DNA from: Paraburkholderia fungorum
Lineage (GTDB): Bacteria; Pseudomonadota; Gammaproteobacteria; Burkholderiales; Burkholderiaceae
Assembly: GCF_003610895.1 (NCBI RefSeq)
Contig: NZ_MCAS01000003.1
Location: 124,001-188,000, forward strand
DNA: 64,000 nt
Direction of reading: 5' to 3'
Below, in pieces: positions 1 through 8,577 of this stretch (position 1 is its first letter; each line of letters opens with the position of its first letter). Below the pieces are notes generated by a model. That model was not told where the DNA came from and did not search any database. It was given only the letters and a program-made list of their open reading frames with translations. The position numbers and the translations under genes are program-made.

Positions 1-151
1 GCGTGCGCGCCATGCGGATGCCCCGATTGAGAAAGAGCAGTTCGCCGCATGGGTTCATGGGCGATCGCGTGGAGTGACTGCGCGAGATATCGGCGAATCC
101 GGTATCTGGCGTAGTCAGATGATCAATAGCAGATTTGTTTGAGGATGCATC
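1..151. other. Leader region upstream of the pilus subunit gene
   Basis: No gene is assigned here. A frame stays open from base 2 to a TGA at 140-142, but its third-position GC is lower than in the neighbouring genes and it has no recognisable motif. It could be the tail of a gene that starts before the window. The GAGGAT at 141-146 is a good ribosome binding site for the ATG at 152. Confidence 0.4.
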
Positions 152-691
152 ATGTTGAAGAAGCTCGCAGTGGTTGTTGCAGTATCGGGTCTGGTTGCAG
201 TGCCGGGGCTTGCTCAAGCCCAGAGCAGCACGATCACGTTCAATGGCGAAGTGGTTGCCACGACTTGCGATCCCGCGGTGACGGGGGGTAACTACACCGT
301 CACGCTGGATCAGGTTGCACAAAGCAAGCTGAGCGCGGCGGCGGGGCAGTACGGCGCGCTGAGCGTGCCCTTCTCGATCCAGGTGCTGAATTGCCCGGTG
401 GGCGTCACGAAGGTTGGCGCGGTGCTCAACTCGAGCACGTACGACGCGACGACGGGCAACCTGATTGATCCGACCACGTACGGCACCGACGCAGTCCAGA
501 TCCAGGTCATGGACGGCGCGAGTAGCGGCAAGCAGGTGGTCGTCGGGGCAGCAACTCCGGTGTCGTACGCGACGGTGTCGAGCGGCGCAGCCACCATTCC
601 GATGGCGGCGTACTACTACGTGAAGAACACGGCAGGCGTCAAGGTCGGCCCGATCAAGACCACCGCGGTCTACGCCTTGCGTACCCAGTAA
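152..691 (+). CDS. Chaperone-usher pilus major subunit
   Basis: A 179-residue secreted fimbrial subunit. Residues 1-23 form a Sec signal peptide (KK, hydrophobic core, cleavage near AQA/Q). The mature start STITFNGEVV has the alternating pattern of a donor strand. Cys39 and Cys81 are placed as the conserved subunit disulfide, and the C-terminus ends in an alternating hydrophobic strand (AVYALRTQ) with an aromatic residue near the end, as chaperones recognise. Length fits FimA-type subunits (about 160-190 residues). The chaperone gene follows after 108 bases, so this is probably the first and most expressed gene of the pilus operon. The motifs are seen directly; the role as the major rod subunit is inferred from size and position. 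Confidence 0.85.
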   Translation: MLKKLAVVVAVSGLVAVPGLAQAQSSTITFNGEVVATTCDPAVTGGNYTVTLDQVAQSKLSAAAGQYGALSVPFSIQVLNCPVGVTKVGAVLNSSTYDATTGNLIDPTTYGTDAVQIQVMDGASSGKQVVVGAATPVSYATVSSGAATIPMAAYYYVKNTAGVKVGPIKTTAVYALRTQ

Positions 692-799
692 CGGCGGGTT
701 GACCGTTGGGACATGAAGCAGGTGTCCCAACGGCTCCTGCAGGGGGCTTATGGTCTTCAGTCATTGAAGATCCGCAATTGAAATAATTAAGGTATCCAG

Positions 800-1579
800 A
801 TGTTATTTTCTCGGCGCATGTATTCCATCGGAGTACGTTTGCCTGCTGTCTTGCTGTCTCTTCTCATGATCGGCACAAGTGCCGAAGCCGGGGTCGTGAT
901 GCATGGGACGCGGGTCATCTATCCGGCGGAACAGAATTTTGTGACGGTCAGGCTGGCCAATCAGGACAAAGCGCCCCATCTGGTTCAAACGTGGGTCGAC
1001 GATGGCAAGGGAGCGCCTGCCGAAGACGCAGCTGGCGCACCGTTTGTCGTGATGCCGCCGCTGTTCCGGATTGCTGCCGAGGGGCAGCAGTCTGTGCGCG
1101 TGATGTTTAGTCCGAACGCGGAGCTGCCCACGGATCGCGAGTCGCTCTACTGGTTCAATTTTCTTCAGATCCCCCCCGACGACAGGGCGGAACAGAAAGA
1201 AGGGACAGCCCGGATTGCGATCTCTTTCCTCAATCAGGTCAAGCTGCTTTACCGTCCTCCGGGCATCAAGGGTGCGGTGGGCGACCTGCCGGATCACCTT
1301 GAATTTCGCCTGAATCGCGTGGGGAAAGGTTGGCAGATTACAGCGAAGAATCCAACCGGGTTCTACGCAACGTTTCAGGACAGCGCGCGAATTCGATCCG
1401 GTGCTGAGGCGTTACCAATCGACTTCGGCGGCGAGGTGACGCTGGCGCCTTTCTCTTCGATCACATGGCGGGTGGCGAGTGAAAAGACCACGATTGCGTC
1501 ACCCACTATCGAATTCTCGCTCATCGACGATTCGAGCAATCTCAGGTCGGTTCGCCGGCCCGTCGAGACGCTTCGATAG
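800..1579 (+). CDS. Periplasmic pilus assembly chaperone 1 (PapD/FimC family)
   Basis: A 259-residue PapD-like chaperone that would hold subunits in the periplasm by donor-strand complementation and hand them to the usher. After a signal peptide (cleavage near AEA/G, residue 30) comes GVVMHGTRVIYPAEQNFVTV, the G1/A1 strand region of the family. The family signature LPTDRESLYWFNFLQIPP lies near residue 112, and a subunit-anchoring Arg precedes the IYP motif. An in-frame ATG at 818 is an alternative start; the first ATG gives a longer positively charged n-region. The gene sits between the subunit and the usher, the usual order. Confidence 0.9.
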   Translation: MLFSRRMYSIGVRLPAVLLSLLMIGTSAEAGVVMHGTRVIYPAEQNFVTVRLANQDKAPHLVQTWVDDGKGAPAEDAAGAPFVVMPPLFRIAAEGQQSVRVMFSPNAELPTDRESLYWFNFLQIPPDDRAEQKEGTARIAISFLNQVKLLYRPPGIKGAVGDLPDHLEFRLNRVGKGWQITAKNPTGFYATFQDSARIRSGAEALPIDFGGEVTLAPFSSITWRVASEKTTIASPTIEFSLIDDSSNLRSVRRPVETLR

Positions 1580-1719
1580 ATGCGGATTCAGGCGGTCACG
1601 CTCAAGGCCGTAGTGATCACAAACAACTCGGGTTAATCAGAGACCTCAAGCAGTCCGATGGGTCTCTGTTGGATCGGCTCGTCCGCCAGAAGCGGCGGCA
1701 GCCATGAAAGGGACTTCGT

Positions 1720-4401
1720 ATGTCGGTTGTTGGCTTGAGAAAAAACGGGAGGGAGCGTCGAGGCTATGCCCTGAACCCTTATACGGCTATCGCACACGCC
1801 TGCCTGCTGTTTGCCGCGTTTGCAACGCAGACACCGTACGCGCTCGGCGCCGCACAGGACGACAATGCCGACGCTGTCAAAGGTGGCGACGCGCGTGCGC
1901 CGATTACGTTCAATGGCGCGTTTCTACGCGGCGCGAACGCGGCGAATCTCGATCTTTCGGTATTCGAAGGAGATGGAAATGTTCCACCGGGCCGATACGA
2001 CGTGGATATCTACGTGAACGGCACATTTCTGAGGACCGCGCCGCTGGTATTCCGTCGTTCGGAGGGGCGCGTCTCGGCCTGTCTGACAAGACAGCTGATT
2101 GTCGATGCAAACGTGCTTGAGGATGCCATCTCCATGCCATGGTCAGACGAGAGCTGCAGCTCGATCGAAGCCGCGGTCAAAGGCGCAACCGAGTCGTTCG
2201 ATTTGTCCCGCATGCGTTTGGACCTGACTATCGCGCAGGCTTCGCTGCGAAGGATCCCGCAGGGTTATGTTCCGCCATCGGCCTGGAATGGCGGTGAACC
2301 GACAGGTTTCGTCAACTACTCGGGAAGCTACTACAGCAATTCTTATCGAGGCGCGAACTATTCACTCAATTCCACCTACTTCAACTTGCAGAATGGCCTG
2401 AATGTCGGGCTTTGGCAGCTGCGCAATTCTTCAAGCGTGCGATATTCGCGCAGCGGGGGCACGGAGTTCAGTTACGGCAATACGTTTGCCCGGCGAGTGC
2501 TCCCGGAATGGCGATCGCAGTTGATTGTTGGAGAGACCTCGACGAGCGGGACACTCTTTGACGCGATCAGCTTTCGAGGCGCGAGCATATCCAGCGACGA
2601 ACGGATGTTGTCGCCAAACCGGCAAGGCTATGCACCCGTCGTGCGCGGCGTTGCGTACAGCAACGCCCGGGTTGTTATCCGCCAGGCGTCGGCCATCGTG
2701 TACGAGACCTCTGTTCCACCGGGCCAGTTCGTTCTCGACGATCTCTATCCTTCGCTCAATTCCGGTGACCTCACCGTCGAGGTGACGGAGGCGGACGGGA
2801 GCGTGCGCAGCTTCGTCGTGCCGTTTTCGGCGGTCAGCGCGTCTTTGCGTCCGGGCTTGTCGCGCTATGCAGCGACCTTGGGGCGCACGCACGCGTCTTA
2901 TACCGGAGTGAACGACGTGTGGTTCGGCGAGGCCACTTACGAACGCGGTGTCAGCAACGCATTGACACTCAACGCCGGTGCGCAGCTCGCCGGCAATGAC
3001 TATGTGTCGATGGCGGCGGGTGGCGTACTGGCGACACGCGCGGGTGCGCTCGGTGCGGGCGTCAATTTTTCGCACGTGCGTGTTGGCGGTTTGCCGGCGA
3101 CAGGCTGGCAAGTCAAGGCTTCGTACAATACCGTGCTCTCGTCGACAGGCACGAACGTGACACTGGCGGGATACCGCTATTCGACCTCAGGCTACCGGTC
3201 GCTCGCCGACACGCTGGCGCAGGGAGCGGTTCCGTACTATCTGGACGATACGGGCAATCAGATTCGCTCCAGCACGTTCCGGCAGAAAAACCGTTTCGAT
3301 CTGTTGCTGAGCCAGCAGTTGGGGGGCTATGGTTCTCTCTACGCTAGCGCGGTTCGACAGGACTATTACGACAACTACAGTCCTGGCACCCAGTTTCAGA
3401 TCGGCTACCAGAATTCACTGGGACGGGTGAGTTATAACCTCAATCTTTCGCGGCAGTCCTATGCGACGATAAACGGCGCAGGCCGTGCGCAAACGGTTGC
3501 GATGCTGTCGTTCTCGATTCCTCTGGACATCGGCGGCCGCGGCGCCACCTTGACATCGGGCGTGAGCCGCTACAGCGATCAGGGCAGTGTCATTCAGTCG
3601 AGCCTGATCGGAACCGCCGGCACGAACGACGAATACTCGTACAGCCTGAATGCGTCGCGCGACACGGGTTACCACACGACCAGCGCAGGTGCCACCGTGG
3701 GGCGCAATACGTCGATAGGTGCCTTTGGGCTGGGCTACACGTACGGATCTGATTCATCGGCTTTTTCGGCGTATGCACGCGGTTCACTGGTTGCCCATCG
3801 TGGCGGACTCCTGCTCGGTCCATACGTTGGCGACACGTTCGGCATTGTGGAGGCGGATGGCGCAGCCGGCGCGAGATTGACGAACGCGGCGGGCGTGGCG
3901 CTCAACGGTGCCGGCTACGGGATCATTCCAGCACTTGCGCCATACCGGTATAACACGGTCACGCTGGACCCAGTCGGCATGCAAGGCAACGTCGAACTGG
4001 AGGAGACGCAAAAGCGCGTCGCACCGTACGCCGGTGCAATTCCAAAGATCCAGTTCAGAACCCGTACCGGCTATCCGGTTCTGTTCGACGTCAAACTCGA
4101 GGGGGGCAGGCGGCTGCCGATCGGCGTGAGGGTGATGGACGAGCAAGGCAAGGAGGTCGGTGTGGTGGGCCAGGGCAGCCGTCTCTATGCGCGGGTGAAA
4201 AGCACGAGCGGTGTTCTCTCGATTGCGCTGGGGCAGACTGCAAAGCGATGTCTGCTGTCCTACGACATTTCAGACCAGGATTTGCGCAAGACGCTGATTC
4301 GCGCCAGCGTCGTTTGTAAGGCGGCAGACGCGCAGGCCGGTACGGTGGCATCGCAATCCGCGTCTTCGGACAGGCTTGCGCTGTCCAAGCCGAGCATGTG
4401 A
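1720..4401 (+). CDS. Outer membrane usher protein (PapC/FimD family)
   Basis: An 893-residue usher that forms the outer membrane pore for pilus secretion and polymerisation. It has an N-terminal export signal (hydrophobic stretch about residues 24-42), the usher N-domain opening ITFNGAFLRG with DLSVFEGDGNVPPGRYDVDI, a long barrel region rich in alternating aromatic/polar strands with a plug inserted about residues 290-370 (APVVRGVAYSNARV...YETSVPPGQFVLDDLYPS), and C-terminal domains ending with the paired cysteines near 850 and 875. It is slightly longer than average for the family and complete. A short out-of-frame ATG at 1704 overlaps the start, but only the frame from 1720 encodes the usher. 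Confidence 0.93.
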   Translation: MSVVGLRKNGRERRGYALNPYTAIAHACLLFAAFATQTPYALGAAQDDNADAVKGGDARAPITFNGAFLRGANAANLDLSVFEGDGNVPPGRYDVDIYVNGTFLRTAPLVFRRSEGRVSACLTRQLIVDANVLEDAISMPWSDESCSSIEAAVKGATESFDLSRMRLDLTIAQASLRRIPQGYVPPSAWNGGEPTGFVNYSGSYYSNSYRGANYSLNSTYFNLQNGLNVGLWQLRNSSSVRYSRSGGTEFSYGNTFARRVLPEWRSQLIVGETSTSGTLFDAISFRGASISSDERMLSPNRQGYAPVVRGVAYSNARVVIRQASAIVYETSVPPGQFVLDDLYPSLNSGDLTVEVTEADGSVRSFVVPFSAVSASLRPGLSRYAATLGRTHASYTGVNDVWFGEATYERGVSNALTLNAGAQLAGNDYVSMAAGGVLATRAGALGAGVNFSHVRVGGLPATGWQVKASYNTVLSSTGTNVTLAGYRYSTSGYRSLADTLAQGAVPYYLDDTGNQIRSSTFRQKNRFDLLLSQQLGGYGSLYASAVRQDYYDNYSPGTQFQIGYQNSLGRVSYNLNLSRQSYATINGAGRAQTVAMLSFSIPLDIGGRGATLTSGVSRYSDQGSVIQSSLIGTAGTNDEYSYSLNASRDTGYHTTSAGATVGRNTSIGAFGLGYTYGSDSSAFSAYARGSLVAHRGGLLLGPYVGDTFGIVEADGAAGARLTNAAGVALNGAGYGIIPALAPYRYNTVTLDPVGMQGNVELEETQKRVAPYAGAIPKIQFRTRTGYPVLFDVKLEGGRRLPIGVRVMDEQGKEVGVVGQGSRLYARVKSTSGVLSIALGQTAKRCLLSYDISDQDLRKTLIRASVVCKAADAQAGTVASQSASSDRLALSKPSM

Positions 4402-4411
4402 GGCGGCAAAC

Positions 4412-5221
4412 GTGACAGTTCTTTCGAATCTGCGCAAAGCGCCGGGACCCCGCGGCAACGCCTTCATGCCGGCGCTGTGTGCGGCGGTGCTTCTGCTCGA
4501 CGGTTTGACGGCGCAAGGCGTTGCCGCGCAGGCCGGAGCAGGCCTGACCATCAGCGCCACGCGTCTCATATTCCCGTCGGCCTCGCGCGAAGCCTCGCTA
4601 CAGGTTTACAACGAGAACACCTATCCGGTCATGGTGCAGGCGTGGGTGGACGCGGGCGATATTGCAGCCGATCCCGCGACAATTGACGCGCCGTTCGTTA
4701 TCCTGCCGCCGTTGATACGGTTACAGCCGAATGAAGCCAGAGCGTTGCGTGTCGTCTATTCCCAGCAATCGCTTCCTCTCGATCGGGAGTCGATCTTCTG
4801 GTTCAACGCGCAAATGATTCCGCCTCAGGTCGATCACCGAAGCAGCAATGTGCTGGACGTATCGGTGAGAATCAGGCAGAAAATTTTCTTCCGCCCACAG
4901 CAGCTGGTACGCGGTTCCGCGGAGTGGATCGAAAACCTGGACTGCAGGCCGTCCAGACAATCTGATGTCGTGATTGTCCGGTGCCGGAATCCGACTCCGT
5001 ACTTCGCGACAGTCGACCGTCTTGGCGTGGTGCAGGAGGACGGTTTGTTTTCCGCGCCCGGCGATATGCTCGCTCCGTTCGGCGACATGGAGTTTCGCCT
5101 GGCAAAAGAACGCGCGGCAAACAATCCTGATCGCTCGGCCCTGGCGCCCACGAGTAAGTTGAGCATTGCTGTCATTGGCGATGAAGGGTACGTGGTGACG
5201 TTGACGAAGGATCTGCCGTGA
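4412..5221 (+). CDS. Periplasmic pilus assembly chaperone 2
   Basis: A second PapD-family chaperone of 269 residues when read from the GTG at 4412, which lies 10 bases after the usher stop. An in-frame ATG at 4376 inside the usher gene would give 12 more residues, but they weaken the export signal. The hydrophobic segment (FMPALCAAVLLLDGLTAQGVAAQA) is followed by GLTISATRLIFPSASREASL, the family's first strands, and the signature LPLDRESIFWFNAQMIPP. Having two chaperones in one operon usually means a dedicated partner for a tip or adaptor subunit, yet no such subunit follows here. Confidence 0.88.
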   Translation: MTVLSNLRKAPGPRGNAFMPALCAAVLLLDGLTAQGVAAQAGAGLTISATRLIFPSASREASLQVYNENTYPVMVQAWVDAGDIAADPATIDAPFVILPPLIRLQPNEARALRVVYSQQSLPLDRESIFWFNAQMIPPQVDHRSSNVLDVSVRIRQKIFFRPQQLVRGSAEWIENLDCRPSRQSDVVIVRCRNPTPYFATVDRLGVVQEDGLFSAPGDMLAPFGDMEFRLAKERAANNPDRSALAPTSKLSIAVIGDEGYVVTLTKDLP

Positions 5222-5361
5222 TTCGCCTGCGCTCGCATCAAAGCCGGTTCATTGGGATTTCTCCGGGTGCCCGCAGAACGATAGCGAGAATGAGGAAGAG
5301 GACGAGGGCACTAAAGGATCGAGTAACAGTGGCCGTAAACAAGGAGAGATCGAGTCGTTAG
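5218..5361 (+). other. Possible remnant of an adhesin gene (short frame overlapping the chaperone stop)
   Basis: The chaperone stop overlaps a GTG in a GTGA junction, the arrangement expected for a translationally coupled downstream gene. The frame runs only 47 codons, is very rich in Arg and Lys and has no signal peptide or adhesin motif. It may be the decayed start of a tip-adhesin gene or may be non-coding. Confidence 0.2.
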
Positions 5362-5416
5362 CGAGAATTGTGCGACGAGGAATCAGGATTTTTGATGTTG
5401 GCGGAATCGCGATAAG

Positions 5417-5429
5417 GTAGTTCAACTAC
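5417..5429. promoter_or_regulatory. Perfect 13-base palindrome upstream of the response regulator
   Basis: GTAGTT-C-AACTAC is a perfect inverted repeat about 45 bases before the response regulator start, in the 247-base gap after the pilus operon. The position suits an operator; the binding protein is unknown. Confidence 0.35.
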
Positions 5430-5474
5430 GATAGATCGCGGGTCTTCTCTTGCAGGTTGAATTGATTCTTGGAT

Positions 5475-6119
5475 ATGAAGAAGATAACGGTATCGATTGC
5501 AGATGACCATCCCATAGCGATCCAGGCGGTTAGTTCATTGGTGACCCAGGTTCCTGGTCTTACAGTCGTTCACGAGTGTCTGTCTGGCGTGGATCTGCTG
5601 CAGAAACTGGCGCAGACGCCTACGGACATCGTGGTGACCGACTTCAGCATGAGTCGGGACGATCTTTCGATAGATGGCTTCGTGCTGCTGCGCAGGATCC
5701 GGGAGTGTGCACCTGCCTGCGGCATTGTTCTGTTCACCGCCCAGAAGAACCCAGGCATCCTGCGACGAGCATTGAGGCAATCGGTCAATGCCGTGGTTTG
5801 CAAGGAGGACGAGCTTAGCGAGGTGATACAGGCCTGCATCTTTGTTCAGCGAGGCAGCGGACAGTTTTGCTCACCCGTGGCGAAAGCAATGCTGGATCAA
5901 GCCGACGGCGGCATGATGCACAAAGGTGAACAGCTGACACGCAAGGAACTCGATGTCCTGAGACTTTATGCGGCCGGGCATTCGCTGGTGCAGATCGCAG
6001 ATCAGTTGGGCCGGGCGGTCAGCACAATATCAACGCAAAAGTATACCGCGATGAGGAAGCTTCACCTTACTTCGAACACCGAACTCATTCGCTATGCCTT
6101 CGAGACGGGCTTGATCTGA
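5475..6119 (+). CDS. LuxR/FixJ-type response regulator, RcsB/RocA-like
   Basis: A 214-residue two-domain regulator. The receiver (residues 3-125) has the acidic pair DD near 10-11, phospho-acceptor Asp56 in IVVTDFSM, and the Lys of VVCKEDE near 111. After a linker comes a LuxR-type helix-turn-helix (LTRKELDVLRLYAAGHS...STISTQKYTAMRKL, about 148-205). The insert after the acceptor (DDLSIDGF) is of the RcsB type seen in RocA1/RocA2/BvgA-like regulators that answer unorthodox kinases. A TTG at 5469 is an alternative start. It lies between the pilus operon and a RocR-like phosphodiesterase, so pilus transcription is the likely target; that is an inference from context and from the Pseudomonas Roc system. 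Confidence 0.85.
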   Translation: MKKITVSIADDHPIAIQAVSSLVTQVPGLTVVHECLSGVDLLQKLAQTPTDIVVTDFSMSRDDLSIDGFVLLRRIRECAPACGIVLFTAQKNPGILRRALRQSVNAVVCKEDELSEVIQACIFVQRGSGQFCSPVAKAMLDQADGGMMHKGEQLTRKELDVLRLYAAGHSLVQIADQLGRAVSTISTQKYTAMRKLHLTSNTELIRYAFETGLI

Positions 6120-6326
6120 AGCCGATTTTTCCAATGGAGGATATTCGCTACCGCGATCATCAGCGCGTGGCGTCACTGAAGCAGAGTGCGGATCGATCGC
6201 ACGCAGCGCAAATTGATCAGAGTGAATATGACCGGAATCGCCACGTTCAGCGAGGACTCAAGGGCACCGCATGCGGGTTGGGCCTGCGATAATCAAAGCC
6301 GCGTCAGCACGTCAAAGGAAGCAAAA

Positions 6327-7511
6327 ATGAAGCTTGAAGACGTGCGTGTGCTTGTCGTCGAGAACGAGAGCACGCAACGCGAATTGATAAGGTACAAACT
6401 ACAGCAGGTTGGCGTATCGGAAGTTCGGGAAGCGCAAAACGGAATGGAAGCGCTTTCACTTCTCCACGACAATGACTTCGATATTCTGATCACGGATCTC
6501 GCAATGCCGGAAATGGATGGTATGCGGCTGATGCGCCATCTTCGGAACAAACATTCGCGTCCGCGAATACTCGTGGTCGGCTGCGACGATGCGGCGCTGC
6601 TACGCGCGGTAAAGAAATTCGCGCGGGAAGTGAATCTGAATATCCACGACTGCGTACCAAAGCCGCTTAAGGATTTTGAGCTGATTGACGTTTTAACCGC
6701 CGCCTTGCGCGACACGCAGGTGCTTGCGCCGGACGATGAACCGGCGAACCGGATTTCCATCAATGTGAAAGAAGCATTGGGCGAGGGCCAGTTTTACGCG
6801 GTGTACCAGCCGAAGATGTCGGTTGTGACGAATATGATGATTGGTGTCGAGGCACTCGCACGCGTGCGTGACCACCGTCACGGGGAGATCGCGCCAGCCA
6901 CCTTTCTACCGCAGGTGATCGAGCAGGGGCAGATCGGGGCACTGACATACGGCATTCTCCATCATGCGGCCAAGGGGCAGGCGCAATGGGCGGAACACGG
7001 CCACGACATCGCCATTTCCGTTAATGTCCCTGCGTCCGTCATTGAAGACGAGCATGCTGTCGAGCAACTCATCAATGCGGTCCGGTCCGCGGGCGGCCGA
7101 CCGGCAGGCGTGACACTGGAGATCACGGAGACGGGGCCCGTCGCCGACATGGGAGCCTTCTTCTACGGTGCTGCCCAGATTCGCATGGCCGGTTTTGGCA
7201 TGGCCATTGACGATTTCGGAATCGGATACAACTCATTGGAAATGCTTGTGAACGGTCCGTTCACTGAGCTGAAGATCGACCGCTCATTTGTCCACGATGC
7301 AGCGAGATCCGGTGAGATCCGTGCCGCATTGGATTTTTGCGCCCGGATCGGAAAGCGCCTCGGCATGACGGTGACCGCAGAGGGTGTGGAGTCGATGGCA
7401 GATCTGGCGCAGGCCTGTAGAGCGGGCTGCGATCTCGTGCAGGGCTTTCTCGTCGGCAGGCCGGTAAGCGCGGCAAACATCCCCGCTCTCGCCCAGCGCA
7501 AGCTGTGGTAG
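6327..7511 (+). CDS. rocR: REC-EAL cyclic-di-GMP phosphodiesterase, RocR-like
   Basis: A 394-residue response regulator with a receiver (residues 5-125, acceptor Asp57 in ILITDLAMP) and a C-terminal EAL domain (145-390) that hydrolyses cyclic-di-GMP to pGpG. All catalytic residues are present and fall at the numbers known for Pseudomonas aeruginosa RocR: Glu175 (EAL), Asn233, Glu265, Glu268 (loop 6), Asp295/Asp296 (DDFG), Lys316, Glu352 and Gln372. Total length also matches (RocR is 392). The ATG at 6327 is preceded by AAGGAAG; an upstream in-frame start at 6186 would add 47 residues without domain content. Known for the family: RocR antagonises RocA in control of cup fimbriae. Inferred: the same job here for the adjacent pilus genes. 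Confidence 0.9.
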   Translation: MKLEDVRVLVVENESTQRELIRYKLQQVGVSEVREAQNGMEALSLLHDNDFDILITDLAMPEMDGMRLMRHLRNKHSRPRILVVGCDDAALLRAVKKFAREVNLNIHDCVPKPLKDFELIDVLTAALRDTQVLAPDDEPANRISINVKEALGEGQFYAVYQPKMSVVTNMMIGVEALARVRDHRHGEIAPATFLPQVIEQGQIGALTYGILHHAAKGQAQWAEHGHDIAISVNVPASVIEDEHAVEQLINAVRSAGGRPAGVTLEITETGPVADMGAFFYGAAQIRMAGFGMAIDDFGIGYNSLEMLVNGPFTELKIDRSFVHDAARSGEIRAALDFCARIGKRLGMTVTAEGVESMADLAQACRAGCDLVQGFLVGRPVSAANIPALAQRKLW

Positions 7512-7542
7512 ATCCGTTTGGAATCCGTCGCGCGAGCGGCAC

Positions 7543-8445
7543 CTACTGCGAGAACGTGTCGAACACCAGTTGCCTTAACCACTGATTGCCTGGTTCGCGA
7601 TGGTTCCTCGCGTGCCAGAGGATATTGATCGAGATATCGGGAATCTTGATCGGGCAAGGGGCGGTATCGAGTCCGAAGGGTGTCAGCGTTCGTTCCGCAT
7701 AGGCTTGTGGAACGACCGCGATAAGGTCGGTCGTCTGGAGAATGTGTCCGACCGCGACGAAATGGGGTACCCGCAAACGAACGTGACGCGCGACGCCCGC
7801 ACGTTGGATCGCGGTATCGACCATGCCGTGACCGGTGCCTTCGGCGACGATCGAAACATGCTCTGCCTTACTGAATGCCGCCGTCGTGATGCCGGCTTTG
7901 GCGAGTGGATGGCCCTTGCGGAACAGGCAGACATAGCGCTGCCTGAACAGGCGGCGTTGAAAAAAACCCGTGGTGAGGTCCGGCAGGAAACCGATGGCAA
8001 GGTCGACGTGACTATTTTCCATTTCCTCGCGCAGCGTGTCCGCCTGATTGCGTACCGTGCTGACGGTGACGCCCGGCGCGACCTGCGCGAGTTTCTTCAT
8101 GATTGCGGGAAGAAAGTAGATTTCCCCGATATCCGTCATCGCAACGGTAAATGCGCGCGTGCTCGACGCGGGTTCGAAGTGCGACGTTGCGTTGAGCGAG
8201 TTGTATATCGCGCCAAGGGCATAGCCAATGGGTTCGGCAAGCGTTTGCGCGAAGGGCGTGGGTATCATGCCTTTCGATGTTCTAAGGAACAGTTCATCCC
8301 CGAGCAGCTTTCTTAGCCGGTTGAGTGCATTACTGATGGCCGGCTGCGTGATGCCCAACGTATTCGCCACGGCCGAGACGCGGCGTTGGCGCAGCAATTC
8401 GTTGAATACGACCAGCAAATTCAGATCGATGTCCTGGAGTTCCAT
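7543..8445 (-). CDS. nagR: LysR-type activator of the salicylate operon, NahR/NagR-like
   Basis: A 300-residue LysR regulator. The N-terminus MELQDIDLNLLVVFNELL with winged helix-turn-helix (about 6-65, ITQPAISNALNRLR) and the effector domain segments AMTDIGEIYF, GFFQRRLFRQRYVCLFRK, GTGHGMVDT and VPHFVAVGHILQ closely follow NahR/NagR, the salicylate-responsive activators. It is divergent from the salicylate 5-hydroxylase operon with a 132-base gap holding a T-N11-A palindrome. Salicylate would be both inducer and substrate of the neighbouring operon; this is inferred from family resemblance and context. NodD/LinR-type regulators are the main alternative. Confidence 0.85.
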   Translation of the reverse strand: MELQDIDLNLLVVFNELLRQRRVSAVANTLGITQPAISNALNRLRKLLGDELFLRTSKGMIPTPFAQTLAEPIGYALGAIYNSLNATSHFEPASSTRAFTVAMTDIGEIYFLPAIMKKLAQVAPGVTVSTVRNQADTLREEMENSHVDLAIGFLPDLTTGFFQRRLFRQRYVCLFRKGHPLAKAGITTAAFSKAEHVSIVAEGTGHGMVDTAIQRAGVARHVRLRVPHFVAVGHILQTTDLIAVVPQAYAERTLTPFGLDTAPCPIKIPDISINILWHARNHREPGNQWLRQLVFDTFSQ

Positions 8446-8474
8446 GCGCGTCCCCGTCTCTGCCCGACAGCATT

Positions 8475-8489
8475 ATCACTGTCAGTGAT
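8475..8489. promoter_or_regulatory. LysR-type operator between nagR and nagAa
   Basis: ATCACTG-T-CAGTGAT is a perfect inverted repeat with 7-base arms that contains the T-N11-A spacing of LysR recognition sites. It lies 30 bases from the nagR start and about 90 bases before nagAa, where a NahR-type regulator would bind to control both directions. Confidence 0.6.
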
Positions 8490-8577
8490 GTGACGTATCA
8501 AGGTATTTCTATTTATCAATAGCGATGCCGGCGGCATCATGGGCGCATCAATCGACTGGCCGGGAGGCACGGGTGCC

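Noticed and set aside
2..142. Open frame of 46 codons ending just before the pilus subunit gene
   Set aside because: It has no motif, lower third-position GC than neighbours and no visible start. It may be the tail of an upstream gene, but it cannot be supported from this window.
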